Source: Blastocystis sp. Blastoise (taxonomy: Eukaryota; Sar; Bigyra; Opalinata; Blastocystidae). Taken from it: a DNA stretch of 64,000 nucleotides. The DNA lies in assembly GCA_039096225.1 (NCBI GenBank), contig JBBPEB010000009.1, forward strand, positions 1,391,001 through 1,455,000, in the 5' to 3' direction. Both the position numbers and the translations under genes were made by a program. The notes beneath the pieces are model-generated. The model made no database searches and had not been told where the DNA came from. It saw only the letters and a program-made list of their open reading frames with translations. Below, piece after piece: positions 13,432-43,877 of this stretch (position 1 is its first letter; each line of letters begins with the position of its first letter).

Positions 13432-14891
13432 CTTGTAGTAATAAGCTTTCGATATAAAAGACGTTTTGTAAGAACTTCTTATAATGAAATGATATAACAA
13501 AAAACTTGAATTCTTATTGAACAACGAAATAATAATACTTTTAATTAGAAAGAATTATATGTAAATAATGACGGTTATTATTAATTAATGCTGCCATTTT
13601 TTGTGATTCACAAAAAATTACATAAAATGATAACTTCATGAGTATTTCATTTCTGGTTATTAAAATAATATTTTTTAAGTTTCCTTTATAAAAAATTCAA
13701 GATATACTTGATATTAGTTCGTTGAGAGACAGCCTTATGATATTTTTATATTTATTTTGACACAACAGTGAATTGTCTTGTTGTTAAAGTTATGAAACGA
13801 TGCTTAGAAACAAGTTGTGAAGCATTCTGATGTAGTTATCTATATTTTTCAATGATTAATATGTATGTATAATGTGGTTTCAGCACACATGACATAGGAA
13901 ACTGTTAGGAAATTGTAAGTCAATTGTCTGAGATTCAGTAATTAAGTAGAGCAAGATGATAAACTTGGAATAGTTGATAACTTAAAAATTCAATTGACTT
14001 CACTAAAATTGTAATTGTTCTTGTTACATTTAAGTGTATATATCAAGCTCATTACACTTAGTAAAAACACAAATTTGAAGTATTATTTATTTTGAAAATA
14101 GACAGTGGTGGTTGTTCTATTATGATGAAAATACTCGCTTGTTTATAATTTTATTGATATATAGAGATACATCAATTCGTTAGAGTATTAAATGATCGTC
14201 ATTAATTAAAGGTTATTCAAATATTCATTATACTAAAAAATAGGTATGATGAATATGATAGGCTGAAGGATCTTTCTTTGCGATCGGATTGGTAGAAATC
14301 GGAGTAATCCATAAATATTCTTTTTATTTTTTGTTTCGTTTTATTCTTGAATTACTAAAAGACATCTATTGTGCTATTGTAATATAGAAAATAATCTCAC
14401 CACAAGATTCTATGTTTCTCCACTTCTATTTGTTTTTTTTTGTAATTTATTAGGGTGAAAATTGTTGTTTGATCATTTAGTAAATTATCTGAAACCTTTT
14501 GTACAATAGGACGATTAATTTTTAGTTTTGATGTTTAGTTTAAATTAGAAAATGGTAGTTAATCAAACAAATAGAGATTAAAATAAATGATTTAATTGTT
14601 GTTTTTATTTATTTTTTGTTGTAAGTCCACAAGAGTCAATGGAATAAGTATATAGGATGAGTGAATAATTCATATTATTCTTTAAATAATTTAAAAGTAG
14701 TTTATGAATTGAAAAAAAAGACAAAAAGTACAAAAATGAAATAATCATGGAAAAATTTATAATTAAATAGGGTTGAATAAAATAACCAGAACTGATGAGG
14801 ATTTATGGAAAAAAGTGAACAGAATTTTTTTATTATAGATATCTAGCCTTTTAAAACAAGATTAATATTTAGTTATCGCAATTAGTTATCA
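13432..14891. promoter_or_regulatory. divergent promoter region between surface genes A and B
   Basis: This 1.46-kb spacer lies between the start codons of two head-to-head paralogous surface genes. It is more complex than other spacers (mixed words with C and G, few (TA)n runs). That contrast would fit control elements, but I cannot point to a defined motif. No open frame with coding character was found. Confidence 0.45.
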
Positions 14892-17722
14892 ATGAACTCA
14901 GTGAGTATTATAGCAGTTTTATTACTGTTGTTGATTGGTGTTCATGGTATGTTCATTGTTTTGTTCTCATTGTTTTATTTAATTTAGGTGTTTACCGATG
15001 TGACCCAGGGAGTTATGAACTTATGGTAGGAATTAAATCTATGAATTTCTCGATGTTCAACGGTGTACATGTTTCACGAAAGAGTTTGTCTTCTTTGGTG
15101 CCTCTTCCATTTAGGAAAAGTATTAAGAGTGCTGATGAAATGAGTTTGATATCATTTTATTCAGATTGTGTAGGTTTTGATGATAATTTTATTTTGGTTG
15201 TTGAAGATGTGTAAGTGTTTATTTTATCTATATAATCATAAAATATATTTCTAACTATAGAAATGAAAATAATGTTGAATGGAACTGTGAATTGACCTGT
15301 AGTGTAGATACAGTAATGGTCGTAGAGTTTTCATTAACTAAATCACTTTTTTCGAATTCAAAAACATTAGAAATCAATGTCCCAAGTATGTTGTTCTGTA
15401 CATATAATAATAAGAAGATATTAAATTAAAAAAGAATATAATATATTAAAAAATTGTAGAAATAAAAATAAAAAAAATATATATATAGTGGATCATTATA
15501 GAAGTATATTAAAATCATGGTATATGAATGATAGTTATCAATATTCTTCATTATGGTCTACTATATCTTATAATAATTCCCCATGGGTACTTTATGATTC
15601 AATTGATTTTCCTTTTTCTTCGTTAATCACATCAAATAGATATTATAGACAAGATTATATACTTTCAAATAATGATAAATATATAGATATTAGTATTTAT
15701 ACTTCACAATCGTGTAGTCTTTATATTAATGGAAAAACAAATTATAACATATATAATTCGTATATATATATTTAATTATTATCTTTTTATTAAATAATGT
15801 TATATATTATTATTAAATATATATCTATAGGAATCCATTAATTAGTATATCTAATTATAATCAAAGGTTAACTATATATCAATATAAGTATATTTGTTAT
15901 TATATTTTATGTCTATATTTAGTTCATTCTATACTTTTTTAATATATAAATGTATATATTATTATCTATTTCTATAGATTCATAATAAGTGTTTCTTCTA
16001 TTTATTCTATTGATATATCAAGAAATATATCTATTGGAATAGAATTTCATTTTGAAAATCCTAATGGTTCTATTCTTTTTAAAGCTAGTATTTCGTCATT
16101 TTCACAACAAAGTATATATATATTATATTATATATATATTTTTTATAACTAATTCATATATATTTTATATAGAATATCTTTGCTATATATCATCATTAAT
16201 ATCATTATCTTCTACTTCTTCTTCTATTACTCCTCCTCTTCCTTCTAATAATATAAATGGATCCTTAAATACTATAAATTTTATACCTTCTAATTTTACT
16301 TATGGTTCTCATACATTTACTTTATATTTATATCAAAATGTTTTAATATATGTAAATGTTACTGGGAATAATATAAGTTTTTCAAGTACTCCTTCTCTTC
16401 CTAATGGCTTATATTTTGATGTACAAGGTAATATATTTGGTATTCCTACAAGTATTATAGAATATCAAAGTTTTGTTATTACTGCTTTAAATGAATATGG
16501 TCAAACAACAGTAACTATATTATTACAAGTACTTATTCCTCGATGTATACAAGATAATGAATGGCCATTAACAAATAGTGGAGATTCTATTATTTTATCA
16601 TGTTCAGATACTATTAATTATATAGGAAATCGTAAACGTGATTGTTTATTAGGTTATCCTGCTATTTGGAGTGAAATTAATGATACATGTATATATAAAC
16701 CACCTATATTAACATTATATTCTACTATTATTAATGGATATCAATATGATACAATAAGTCCATTTATGTTTCAAATAATTGGTCAAAATATATCTTCTGT
16801 ACAAATTGAACCTAAATTACCTTTAGGTTTAATATTACAAATAGAAAATTCTATTATATATGGTATTCCACAAGAAACTTATGTAGGTATATTATATTTA
16901 AGTATAAAAAATCCTGGTGGTGTAACTACAAAAACAATACAAGTCAATATTATTAGTAAAAATTGTACATCTACTGAATATTCTTATATATCTTCTTATT
17001 GGCCAGAAACAGCACGTGGTTTAACTGCATATATCAATTGTCCTCAAGGTCAAATGGGAATACAATCACGTGCGTGTATTATTAAAGATGAATCTTATTA
17101 TTGGGGTAAAATAGATCAAACACATTGTTTTATTTATAATGATGAAGATCAACCAAATGATGATGAAACTTATATATTATTTTCTATTATTTTAGAAGGT
17201 ATTCAAAAAGTATATTTTGGTATACCTTCTATATATGAATTGTTTCGTAGTTATATAGTTGATATATTATCTACATATACTATAAATGATTTAGATATAC
17301 AAATTATTGATTATCGAATTCAAACTAGTAATAGTACTTATGTTAAATTTAGAATTACTGTATATTCACATTTAACTAGTGATATTACAAAAGTATTATC
17401 TTATTCTATTAATGGAAGTACATCTTTATTAACTACTAAATGTAAAGAATCAAATAATATATATTTACAACAAATTACTTCTACTTATATTTCTACAAAT
17501 GGTATTACATATATTAGTAATAATATGAATTCTTTATATATATTAATTATTGGAATTTCTGTTATTATATGTATTACTATAATCATTATCGTATTTATTA
17601 CTGTTATGTATAATAATATTAAATCTCAAAATAAAAGAAGAAGAAAACATCAAAAATATTCATCTCGTATTATCACAAAATCTCAAGTTATTCTTTTTAA
17701 TCCAAATCTACCACCAATTTAA
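14892..17722 (+). CDS. surface protein B: HormR-like / putative-Ig repeat type I membrane protein
   Basis: Smaller paralogue of A and C. Seven exons: 14892-14946, 14988-15210, 15261-15385, 15489-15759, 15831-15887, 15978-16111, 16173-17722; 804 residues. Exon 1 is the signal peptide (MNSVSIIAVLLLLLIGVHG). A cysteine-containing N-terminal region is followed by a galactose-binding-like module around 140-230 (YYRQDYIL...CSLYINGK). Then come two putative-Ig modules (STPSLPNGLYFD...GIPT) alternating with two HormR-like cysteine modules (CIQDNEWPLTNSGD... and YWPETARGLTAYINC...). A SEA-like membrane-proximal domain, a transmembrane helix (LYILIIGISVIICITIIIIV) and a short basic tail ending NPNLPPI follow. 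Introns cluster in the 5' half. The most plausible role is adhesion or signal reception. Ligand and pathway are unknown. Confidence 0.85.
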
Positions 17723-18732
17723 ATATCTTATATATATATATTATTATTTTATTATTATTTACTATTTTTCTAATAATAAAGTTTTCTTATATTTATTAAA
17801 TATAATACATATATATATCATTTTTATTTTCTTCTTTTCTGTTTTTTTTTTTTATTTAATTCTTCTTTTTTATTTTTATTAATACTCTATATTATTTATT
17901 ATAAACTCATTTTCATTTTTTCATTTAAAAAAAAATATTAATTCTCTTCTTAATACTATATATATATTCATATATATAATATTTCTTTATCTAGAGAATT
18001 ATTCATATTTAAATTTTTTTTTTCTTTATAAAAATCATTTTTTTTTTCTATTTAAATATTCAATAATTTATTTATCATGCTTTTTGCTATGTGTCTGTCT
18101 CAATTTATGTGTTGGATATATTCTTATAGATATTATTTCATCTATATTAATCTTTTTGTTTACTATAGAATACAATAGTACACTTTCTTTTTATCTTTGT
18201 TATCTTTCTTGAATGCAAATATGTTCTGTATTTCTCATTTCGTTATCCAAATTCGTCTGTCTTTTTGCTTATGAATCATCTCTTTTATTTTCATTATCCA
18301 ATCGTGTTTCTTTTATAGTTAATTTCAATTATTTTAAAACATTGTTTTGCTCTAATTATATATATTTTTTACTATTCTATTAGAATCTACAAAGCATATC
18401 AATAGTCTAATAATAGAAATTATATTGTTTTCAAATAAACAATGTAACAATTAATATTGAAGCACCTTTTATTCTTTCAAAAAAATATAGAATCCTTTCG
18501 TTAGCAATCTCATAAAGATTATCAAAAATTAATAACATGTAGAAGTGACTTCAGATGTAAAAAAAAAATAAAATTTTTTTTTTTAAATTCATATTGAAAA
18601 CAGATTTATATAAAGAGTCGTTTTTGATAATTCCCGTAAATACTCACAGAATATACGAAGTTTTTAAATGATCATTTGTTTATTCAGATTTATATACTTA
18701 AATCAACTAACTTAATTAAAATATATTTCAAA
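17723..18732. other. intergenic region before PPP4R2
   Basis: A 1.0-kb spacer between two genes on the plus strand. The left part has many T-runs, expected for a 3' untranslated region. From about 18080 the sequence is more mixed and probably contains the PPP4R2 promoter. No RNA gene or open frame could be supported. Confidence 0.45.
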
Positions 18733-19462
18733 ATGAATACAGAAGATATCGAGAAGAAGCTAGCTGAATTAAAGCCTAGTGATCCTTTACCTGAAGATTT
18801 AGATAACGTATCTTATTTATATATCGTTCAATAACTAATATAAATATATAAATATATATAGATTATCGAATCTATTTCCATTAATGGAATTAGCAATTAC
18901 CCCTGGGATACTCTTCAAAAGCTTTTAACTGAAAAGACAAGAAGAGTATATATTTGATCATTATTTATAATTATACACTCTTTTTATGAAAAATTAATAA
19001 AAAATATCATTTTTTTTAGTCTTTAAATCAATCAAATAAAATGTATCCTTTTAAAGCTCAAGATGGCAAGAGTTATGATGATCAAATCAGTGTAATTTTT
19101 GATGAATTAGAAAAACTAGAATCAATTCCTTTTACCATTCAAAGAATATGTGAATTATTAACAGAAACAAATGGAATCAATGTTTATAAGAATACAAATA
19201 AATATATTATGGCTTTACAAAAAGTATTTGTTTTTTTTTAAATTTTTGATTCTATTTATAGTGCTATTCTTATATATATATTAAATTTTATTTATTATTT
19301 TATATTTAGGTTCTTAATATCTATTTATCTGCTTCGACTTTATATAAAGAATCTCAACCCATTGTTAATTTACCTGTATATATATATATATATATATATT
19401 TATTATTCATTTAATAATTTTATTTTATATATTTTATTAATTATATAATTTATATTTTGATT

Positions 19463-19493
<31 letters not shown>

Positions 19494-19670
19494 GGGAACA
19501 ATGCCTATGTCTTTAGATCGTATATATATATTATATATATATACTATTAATCTATTTATATATATATAAATTCTATGTCTATTATTTCATTATATATTTC
19601 TGTATTACTATTTCTTTATATAGAAGTTCCTATATCTGATTTTGATCCTGAAACGAAAGCTCCTTGGTAA
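18733..19670 (+). CDS. PPP4R2: protein phosphatase 4 regulatory subunit 2 (core domain)
   Basis: Regulatory/targeting subunit of the PP4 Ser/Thr phosphatase complex, which acts in the DNA damage response, snRNP maturation and the cell cycle. Six exons: 18733-18807, 18862-18945, 19020-19223, 19310-19375, 19495-19519, 19624-19670; 166 residues. The family signature SIPFTIQRICELLTE sits at about 88-103, followed by the Tyr...Lys-Tyr...ALQKVLNIYLS segment that matches animal and fungal PPP4R2. The helical N-terminus contains the expected Trp (YPWDTLQKLL). Human PPP4R2 is about 417 residues; this protein keeps the core and lacks the long acidic tail, ending ETKAPW. The fourth and fifth introns carry long (TA)n tracts. 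No PP4 catalytic subunit lies in the window. Identity rests on one strong motif plus flanking agreement. Confidence 0.85.
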
Positions 19671-20084
19671 TTATTTTTTTATTTTTTTTATTTTGTTTTT
19701 TTTTATATTCATCTATATATATAGAATCATTTATTATTTCTCTTTATTTTTATTTTTTTTTAATATTCTATATACAAAATATGTATTTTTAATCTATCCA
19801 TTTTATATAAAATTAATTTTTGTTTTGCTTATAATTTAAAACATTTTTTTTTATATTTTTTTTTTAATTTTTTTTTTAATTTTTTTTTAAATTTTTTCTT
19901 TTCTATTGAATTAAATTAAAAAGTAAACTAAGAATTAAAATAAAGCAAACGTAGAAGATGATCAGTTAAGAATTAACATAAATAAAATTAAAAAAAAAAT
20001 ATTTTAAATAGAAAAAAAAATAGTATTCGATAAAGTAGAAACCTGATCATTCAATCAAGACACAGTTTCCACTTTTGAAAGGAA
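19671..20084. other. intergenic region, PPP4R2 to cyclin
   Basis: A 414-base spacer. It starts with T-rich stretches (19671-19910) and becomes more mixed after about 19920. The start of the next gene is uncertain, so part of this stretch may be 5' leader. Confidence 0.4.
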
Positions 20085-24189
<4,105 letters not shown>

Positions 24190-25396
24190 TAATTATATTT
24201 ATTTATTTATTTATTTTATATATTTTTCAATTTTTTTTATTTTTCATTTTTTTTTTATTTTTCATTTTTTTAATTTATTACAACTTGATATAATTATTTT
24301 TTATGTTTAATATTCTATAAATACTTTTATATTTTTAACAAAATTATATCCTTTATTTCCATTGTTTTTTTCCTATTATTATTTTATAGGGTTACAGTTT
24401 AATAAATATTTAATTGTTCTTTCTTTTATTTTCTTTTTGTTTCTTCTTCTTTCTTAAACTTTATTTCATTATTAGTATTCAATAACTTTCTATTCTATTA
24501 TTTTCATATTATATTCAACTTGTTTTTATTCATTATTAAATAAATTCATTTGCTTTATATATTAAATAAAACTCAAAAATATAAAATATATAAAATATAC
24601 ATATATATAAAACAATACAAATAAATTATATTATAAAATTGAATTTAAATTACAACCAGAAAAAATAAAAAACTAAATATACATATATAGAACATATATA
24701 TGTATATATTATGATATGAGGGAATCAAAACTAAAAAATAAAAACTAAAATTATTACAATAGATTTTGTTCTATATATATACATAAGAAAAAGAAAGCAA
24801 ACAGAAATTATTAAAAATATATATATAAAAAATAAATTACAAATATATAAAGTTAATCTATAAAAATTTATATTTAAGAAATATCAAAAAAAAAAACAAA
24901 AATTGAAGATCATAGAAACAATATATATATATAGTATACATATGCATATATATAAAAAAAAAATAATCTATTCAATACAAATAGATATTTAGAAAAATAA
25001 CAGAACATTCAAAAATAAATACATATTGAAATAGTATAACAAAAAAAAAACTAATAAAATATCGAAATATTTATTTTTAAAAATCATTAAAACAATGAAA
25101 ATAATTTAACATACATAATCTAATGATAATTAAAAATATATATATAATGAAAAGTAAAAAGAGATAAATAAAAAAAAAGAAAAATAAATATAAAATGTAT
25201 TATAAATAAAAAAAAATGTTCTAAATAAATAAAACCTCTTTTAGAGGATAAATATATTTAATATATATAATTAAATTACATAAAATCTATATTAAATACA
25301 AAAATATATAAAAAAAATATATATATATATATGAAATAAAGAAATTAAAAAAAAAAAGTAAAATCTATAGATAAATTATTATAAAAATAAAAATAA
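24190..25396. other. convergent intergenic region
   Basis: A 1.2-kb spacer between the stop codons of the cyclin gene (+) and the giant TLDc gene (-). The left half is T-rich on the plus strand and the right half A-rich, which is what two facing 3' untranslated regions would give. The switch in strand composition lies near 24560. No gene is supported. Confidence 0.5.
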
Positions 25397-38396
<13,000 letters not shown>

Positions 38397-38621
38397 CGTT
38401 ATTTTTGACTAATAGAAATAAGAAGTCAATGAAGCTAAAAAATATAATGTTTTTAATTTCAAATTTTCATTTTTTTTTTTATATTATTCTAAATTTTCTA
38501 CTTATTCACGAAAAAAAGTGTTTTTTGTCTTATGTTTATTAGGATTCTCGTGATTATGAGAATGGTTTCTTATTTTTTTATTTATATACTGTATATTGTT
38601 CAATAGAAGCAAAAATAAATA
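38397..38621. promoter_or_regulatory. divergent promoter region, TLDc gene / PITH gene
   Basis: A 225-base spacer between the start codons of two head-to-head genes. It contains a T-run and A-run near 38460-38525 and a mixed segment after that. No specific motif is claimed. Confidence 0.45.
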
Positions 38622-39346
38622 ATGGACTCAGGATATTATGAGAATCTGAAGGATCAAATTGATAAATCAAAGGTTATAGTGCAAAATTGTGTTGATCAAC
38701 CCTTGTTTCGTATTTCAAAAGGAGAAGAATATGACTTTTCGGTAACAAGTCGTGTTGATGATCAGATTATTATTGTTATACCATTTAAACAGAAAGTACA
38801 GCTTTTCTCTATTTCTATTCATTCTCAATATGGTGGTATTTTATATTTTTTTGTAATTTTTGATTTGGATATATATAATTGTTCTTTTTTTCTTCGTAGA
38901 AACATGTCCTAAAACGGTCAAATTATATAAAGACGAACCATATATCTCATTTATGAATGTGAATCAATATAAACCTACATCAGTATGTTTTTTTTTTTAT
39001 AAATTTGATGATTGTATTAAATAGTAATATAATATAATATAATATATATATATGTAATTTGTTTTAAATATATTGAATTCTATAAAGACAATTGATGTTT
39101 CTGAAGAAACAGTTTCAAAACATTATACAACGATCTTGAAAGAATATGACTGGAAGAAAATAACTACATTATCTGTATGTTTTATTTATTGTTTTTTTTT
39201 TTTATTTATTTATTTATCATATTTATCATTATTATATATATATTAAAAAAATTTACATATATATATAGATATTTGTTGAGAATAGTTTTGGTAAAGAAAA
39301 GACTATTATTGATAGTATTTCTCTATATGGAAAACTATATAACTGA
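38622..39346 (+). CDS. PITHD1: PITH-domain protein
   Basis: Small cytosolic protein made of one PITH domain, the proteasome-interacting module found in TXNL1 and PITHD1. Four exons: 38622-38835, 38900-38982, 39088-39174, 39269-39346; 153 residues. Supporting motifs in order: VDQPLFRISKGEEYDF, DDQIIIVIPFKQKVQLFSISI (the two core strands), CPKTVKLYKDEP, the acidic/Thr segment with ISFMNVNQYKPT, and TTLSIFVENSFGKEKTIIDS followed by ISLYG. No thioredoxin domain (CGPC) is present, so it is PITHD1-like rather than TXNL1. It ends with TGA, the only clear TGA stop among the genes here. The gene symbol is by family; a divergent PITH-only paralogue is also possible. Confidence 0.9.
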
Positions 39347-39678
39347 TTACTATTTAGTCTATATTATATACTATAATAAAAATAATTATTAAGTTTTCTA
39401 TTTTTTTCTTTTCATAATGATATTTTAGTTCTTTTTTTTTTCTGTAGTTATTAAAATAAATATTTTGTATTTCAATATATATGAACAAAACATTTTATTA
39501 TGAAAGCAGTTATGAAACTAATAATACAGAAATGAAAAAAATAAAACATATAAAACTATATAAAGAGGAAAACGGAAAACAGAAAATATTTACGGTAATA
39601 ATATAATTTATGAAAAAAGAAATATCTAATAAACAAAAAAAAATTAATAAATGAAAAAAACATATATATATATATATT
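39347..39678. other. short convergent intergenic region
   Basis: A 332-base spacer between facing 3' ends of the PITH gene (+) and the glycosyltransferase-like gene (-). Nothing beyond A/T-rich untranslated sequence is visible. Confidence 0.5.
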
Positions 39679-42153
39679 TTAAAATATATATTTAATATTA
39701 TATAATTTACATAATAATAATCTTCTATGCATTTGATAAACACTATTTGTTTTTGATATGATTAGATCTTGATTTACTAAGAGCCAATCTATAGGTTCAT
39801 TGAATGTATTACAATTATTAGTGATATTATAATGATATAATAAAGGAGTAATAAGAAGAGGAGTAGAAGTTGTATTCACAGGATTCGTATATATAGGTAT
39901 ATAACACGTTTTATTTAATAAACATGAAGTATATAAAGGAATAATAGTATCACGAATAATAGGTATTTTATAATTGAATCCAATTATAGTTATAGAACAA
40001 CTATTTTTATTCAATACTGTATTTTCATAAGGAATATGAAAATAATTCAATATTTTCTTAGATATCGTTTTTCTGATATTTTTATTGGGTAATCCAAGAC
40101 TCACTATACCTCTATTATTTAATTCATTCATATGATTAAAAAATAAATCTTTTATTTCTATAGAAGGATCAATCCACCATCCTTTTCCTTCTGTTTCTTT
40201 TAATATACTTAATTGTATATAGGCTTGAATTGCTTGAAAATCAAATTGATTATTCTTTTTAGTAAATATACTTTGTTTAGATAAATCTAATTTACGATAA
40301 AAGGAAGGTAAATATATACCACGATCTGTTCGAATACGATCTAAGAATAATAATGTTTCTATAATCAAACTCATTCCTTTTATATCTATTCCGAAATCAA
40401 TAAAAATAATAGGAATATCTATTCTTCTTTTAATTATAGAATCTAATAGATTTATTGAAGAATGCACTTGTTCTGATGTTGCTCCTGTTATTATATACAT
40501 ATCATTCTCATCAAATATCCATTTTGGACATTTTGTTATTTTTATACATGGCGGGAAGTAACTTGGAGTGAACTCAACGTAATCTATAAAGCATATAATA
40601 TTCTTTTATAGATATAATTTTATATAAAATTTTAATGTATTGAATAAAATATGAAATATAATGAATATGTAAAAAAAAATAAAAAATAAAATAAAAAATA
40701 AAAATAGCATGTTAATCATATATATATATCTTTTAATATATACATAATAAATAGAATCTATTAAAAAAAGTATTATATATATATATATATATATTATTAT
40801 ATATACATTATTATTACAATTATATACTATTACATGTATATTATATATATTATTATATATATTATAATAATATACATAATACAGTATCATTGACACCTAC
40901 AAATGGTAAAGAATCATAATCAATAGGAGTAATAGCTAATAAACATTTGTCACAAGGTTTGTAAGGTTCAATATCTCCTGTATCTACAGTAACTACATGT
41001 TCTTCATAAAATGTAGGTAATTGTTCTATTTGGTAATTAATTGTCGATAGTTTTTGAGCTGTATATAAAACAATAGTGAGAAAGTTAGAAAAGTAGATTA
41101 TTTATAAAAAAAAAGTGTTTTCCTTGAAAAAAAAACTATGTTATTCATGAATGTATATATTTGAATAATTATATAATAATATCTAATTTATAAAAAAAAG
41201 TGTAGTAAAGTAATATACACCATAAATAGATAATAATAATAATATTATAAAAAAAAAGGAAAACACCGTTAAATATATTTATAATAAATAATTATTAAAA
41301 AAAGAAAAAGAAATAATTATTTAAAAAAAAAAAGAAATAATTATTTAAACAAGAGAAAACTATTATTTACGCATAGTATAAGTATCTCTTGAAGTGACTT
41401 GCATATTCTTAGGAATAGGAGAACCATCAACTCTTTTTAAATAACTGAACGGAACTGAAGAGGAAGAGGAAGTCTTTTCAACTATAGAAAAAGTATGTGT
41501 AACAAATATATAATTAAAATAGAATCTTCTATATTAATAGTATAAAGAAAATAAAAAATAAAGCTTATTATAGCATAAGATAATAAAAACATACGAGGAA
41601 AAGGATCTGTTGGAATATCTGTTTGAATATTCTATAGAATTATTTAATAGAAATATAAACAATACTAAAATATTAAAAAACTAAAAAAAATACAGTTGAA
41701 TTTGTGACTTCTATATTATATATATATAAAGTCTCTTTCTGCTTTCGAATCTTTGGATAATCTTTGTAGATATCTATAGTAAAATAATAAATAGCATGAA
41801 TTGCAACAAAAACAAATAAAATATATACAATTTTTCTTGATACATTCAGAATAGTTGTCTCCCTTCTATAATTATAGCACTAAATAATTATGAAACTTAT
41901 TTACATACCATTCGAACACATGAAGTCAAGTTAATTTGCATTTGATTGATTGGCATGCTGTCTAAATAAACTCAAGATAGTTCAAAGATGCTTTGAATAT
42001 ATTGTTATGTATTTCACAATATATATAAAAAAAAAGAAGCATACATAGAGCAACATCAGCGAATCGTATGTACAAAAGAATCAGTAGTCCCCAACCCATA
42101 AGACTCCATTGTCTTAGATATCTTGGGAAAAAGCCATCTATGTATTCATCCAT
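39679..42153 (-). CDS. type II membrane glycosyltransferase-like protein
   Basis: Predicted Golgi-type, single-pass enzyme-like protein. Eight exons: 42153-42045, 41961-41909, 41865-41829, 41773-41694, 41631-41595, 41481-41371, 41058-40876, 40583-39679; 504 residues. The cytoplasmic start MDEYIDGFFPRYLRQW is followed by a transmembrane helix (about 17-36, GWGLLILLYIRFADVAL), a stem with an NLTSC glycosylation site and CX10C pair, and a Ser-rich stretch. The catalytic-type domain has YIITGATSEQVHSSINLLDS, then IDIPIIFIDFGID, and ends near YQMHRRLLLCKLY. This resembles DUF1647-like nucleotide-sugar transferase relatives (VTAASSNHF...YDLGL). A classical DXD motif is not clear. Exon 6 could end the gene at a TAA just after ATGCGT, but a GTAAAT donor there joins in frame to exon 7, so I treat it as one gene. 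The enzyme family is uncertain. Confidence 0.7.
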
Positions 42154-43877
42154 CAATAAATAATAGCAGAAACACTTATTCTATTTATTAAAAAATATGG
42201 GTGTGGTTATTCTTTTGGAAACAACGGCATTTATGGAGAAAAAGATTGGCGTATTGTTTCAGACTTTGTTGGATTTCAAATAAACTACTAAGGGTAGGAA
42301 TCCTACCTAACAACATTCTTGTTATTCACATAAAATACGATAAGAATACGAAAAGAATTGTTCCTACTACCTAAGAACGTCTGTAATTCTTTTTTTCCAT
42401 AAAAAAAAATGATTACAAAAAACCGAGAAATTTTACAATATGTTTTATTGTCTTACATAGTTGATTTCTATTTTTTAAATTTTTATGAAAAATTATTATT
42501 TATGTGTTAAATGATTATTGTGATAGTAAGGAGATGTTAAAGAAATTATATATATGCATCAAAATGGTCTTTGATTGTTCAAACTTCTTTTAAAGAAAAT
42601 CCTATTTCATTCACAACATTATAGAAAGTAGTGAAATACTGTATATATATGAATTATGGTGAAATATAGATATAAAAACCATGAAATGAAAAACACGATC
42701 GTTATTCAAACATTAGAATCTATTCAATATAGTCTACCCTTAGTGTCCAATTCATTCAATGAATTGAAATAAGGTAATTAGACAATAATATTTAGTAGTA
42801 TCAGTTTTTTTAAATGTATTTTGTGAGAATAACATTAAATAAACGAAACGGTGAGTTTGATTTTTATGCAATAGTAGCTTCTATAAACACTACTCATCTT
42901 GAAATAATAGATCAACAAATAAAAGAGTTCCAAACTGCTTATCTATGTGTTTTATGATTTATGCTGTTAGCTGTATCTATTCACTGTGATTCTGTGAAAT
43001 GTGAACTCATATCTAAAGTTCTTTACAAAACAAATTCACGAATGATGAAATTATTTTATTAGTATCTCAATTATCATTTAGCTTATTGCAATTTATCTAA
43101 CTATTGGAAACTGAATAAAATTCGTTGTTCCACTTATTGTACTCATTCAATTTTTTTACACGCTTATTGTTATCTATTGTCTATATTGTTCAAAATTCGT
43201 AATATAGATCTTGTTAAATAGGATGTCAATCATACACTCATTGATCTTATAGAAATCAATGCCTTTTTAGCTTTTTGTAATATAAATATATTTTTAGCAT
43301 GTTACATCTCTTTTGATGACTAAATAATTGCTAGAATAATAAAAACTACTAAAGCAGTTTTCACTAACAGGTTTTAAAACAGACGAAGAAAAATATCATC
43401 ATGTTCTCCACTCATTTGTTTTTTTTGTATTTTTCATTTTGTTAATTTTTCATTTTTAGCATATATATCAAGGATGTTTTTCACAAATCAAAAATTATTA
43501 TTTTCTCCAAGATGAAAAAAAATACGGTACTTGTGGGAAATGACGCACCTCATGTCATTCACGTTGTATTCATTTTTAGAATCGATCTCGGGGATAATTC
43601 CTATGATATTACTTTATGAAAAACGTATAGAATGAGTTCATTTCGGTCTGTCAAGCGAAGCTATCCAGTAATTTTAATTGTTTTCTCTACAAATCAATCA
43701 AATAATGTATTATGAAAAGATCTTGTTTCCCCATATTCGTTTCTATTCCATTCATTTCTACTAAAGTTTCTCTTTACATGGGGTAGAGTCAGTAACAAAA
43801 ATACTTCAAGTTTTTAGTCATCAATACTAGAAAATGGTGATGTACATTTAACATATTTATTTTTAATCTAATTCTGA
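42154..43877. promoter_or_regulatory. long divergent upstream region of the glycosyltransferase-like gene and surface gene C
   Basis: A 1.7-kb spacer, the largest in the window, between two head-to-head starts. Like the A/B spacer it is more mixed in composition than other gaps, with few (TA)n runs. Open frames are short and lack coding character. It probably holds the promoter of surface gene C, but no element can be named. Confidence 0.45.

Noticed and set aside
39510-39743. Alternative last exon of the glycosyltransferase-like gene
   Set aside because: A frame can be joined through G|TAAAT at about 39718, but it yields only hydrophobic A/T-coded residues; ending at 39679 is simpler.
41372-42153. 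A separate small membrane protein gene ending at the TAA after ATGCGT
   Set aside because: A GTAAAT donor at that point joins in the right phase to the next exon, and the combined protein has a sensible type II membrane enzyme layout. It remains possible until cDNA is seen.
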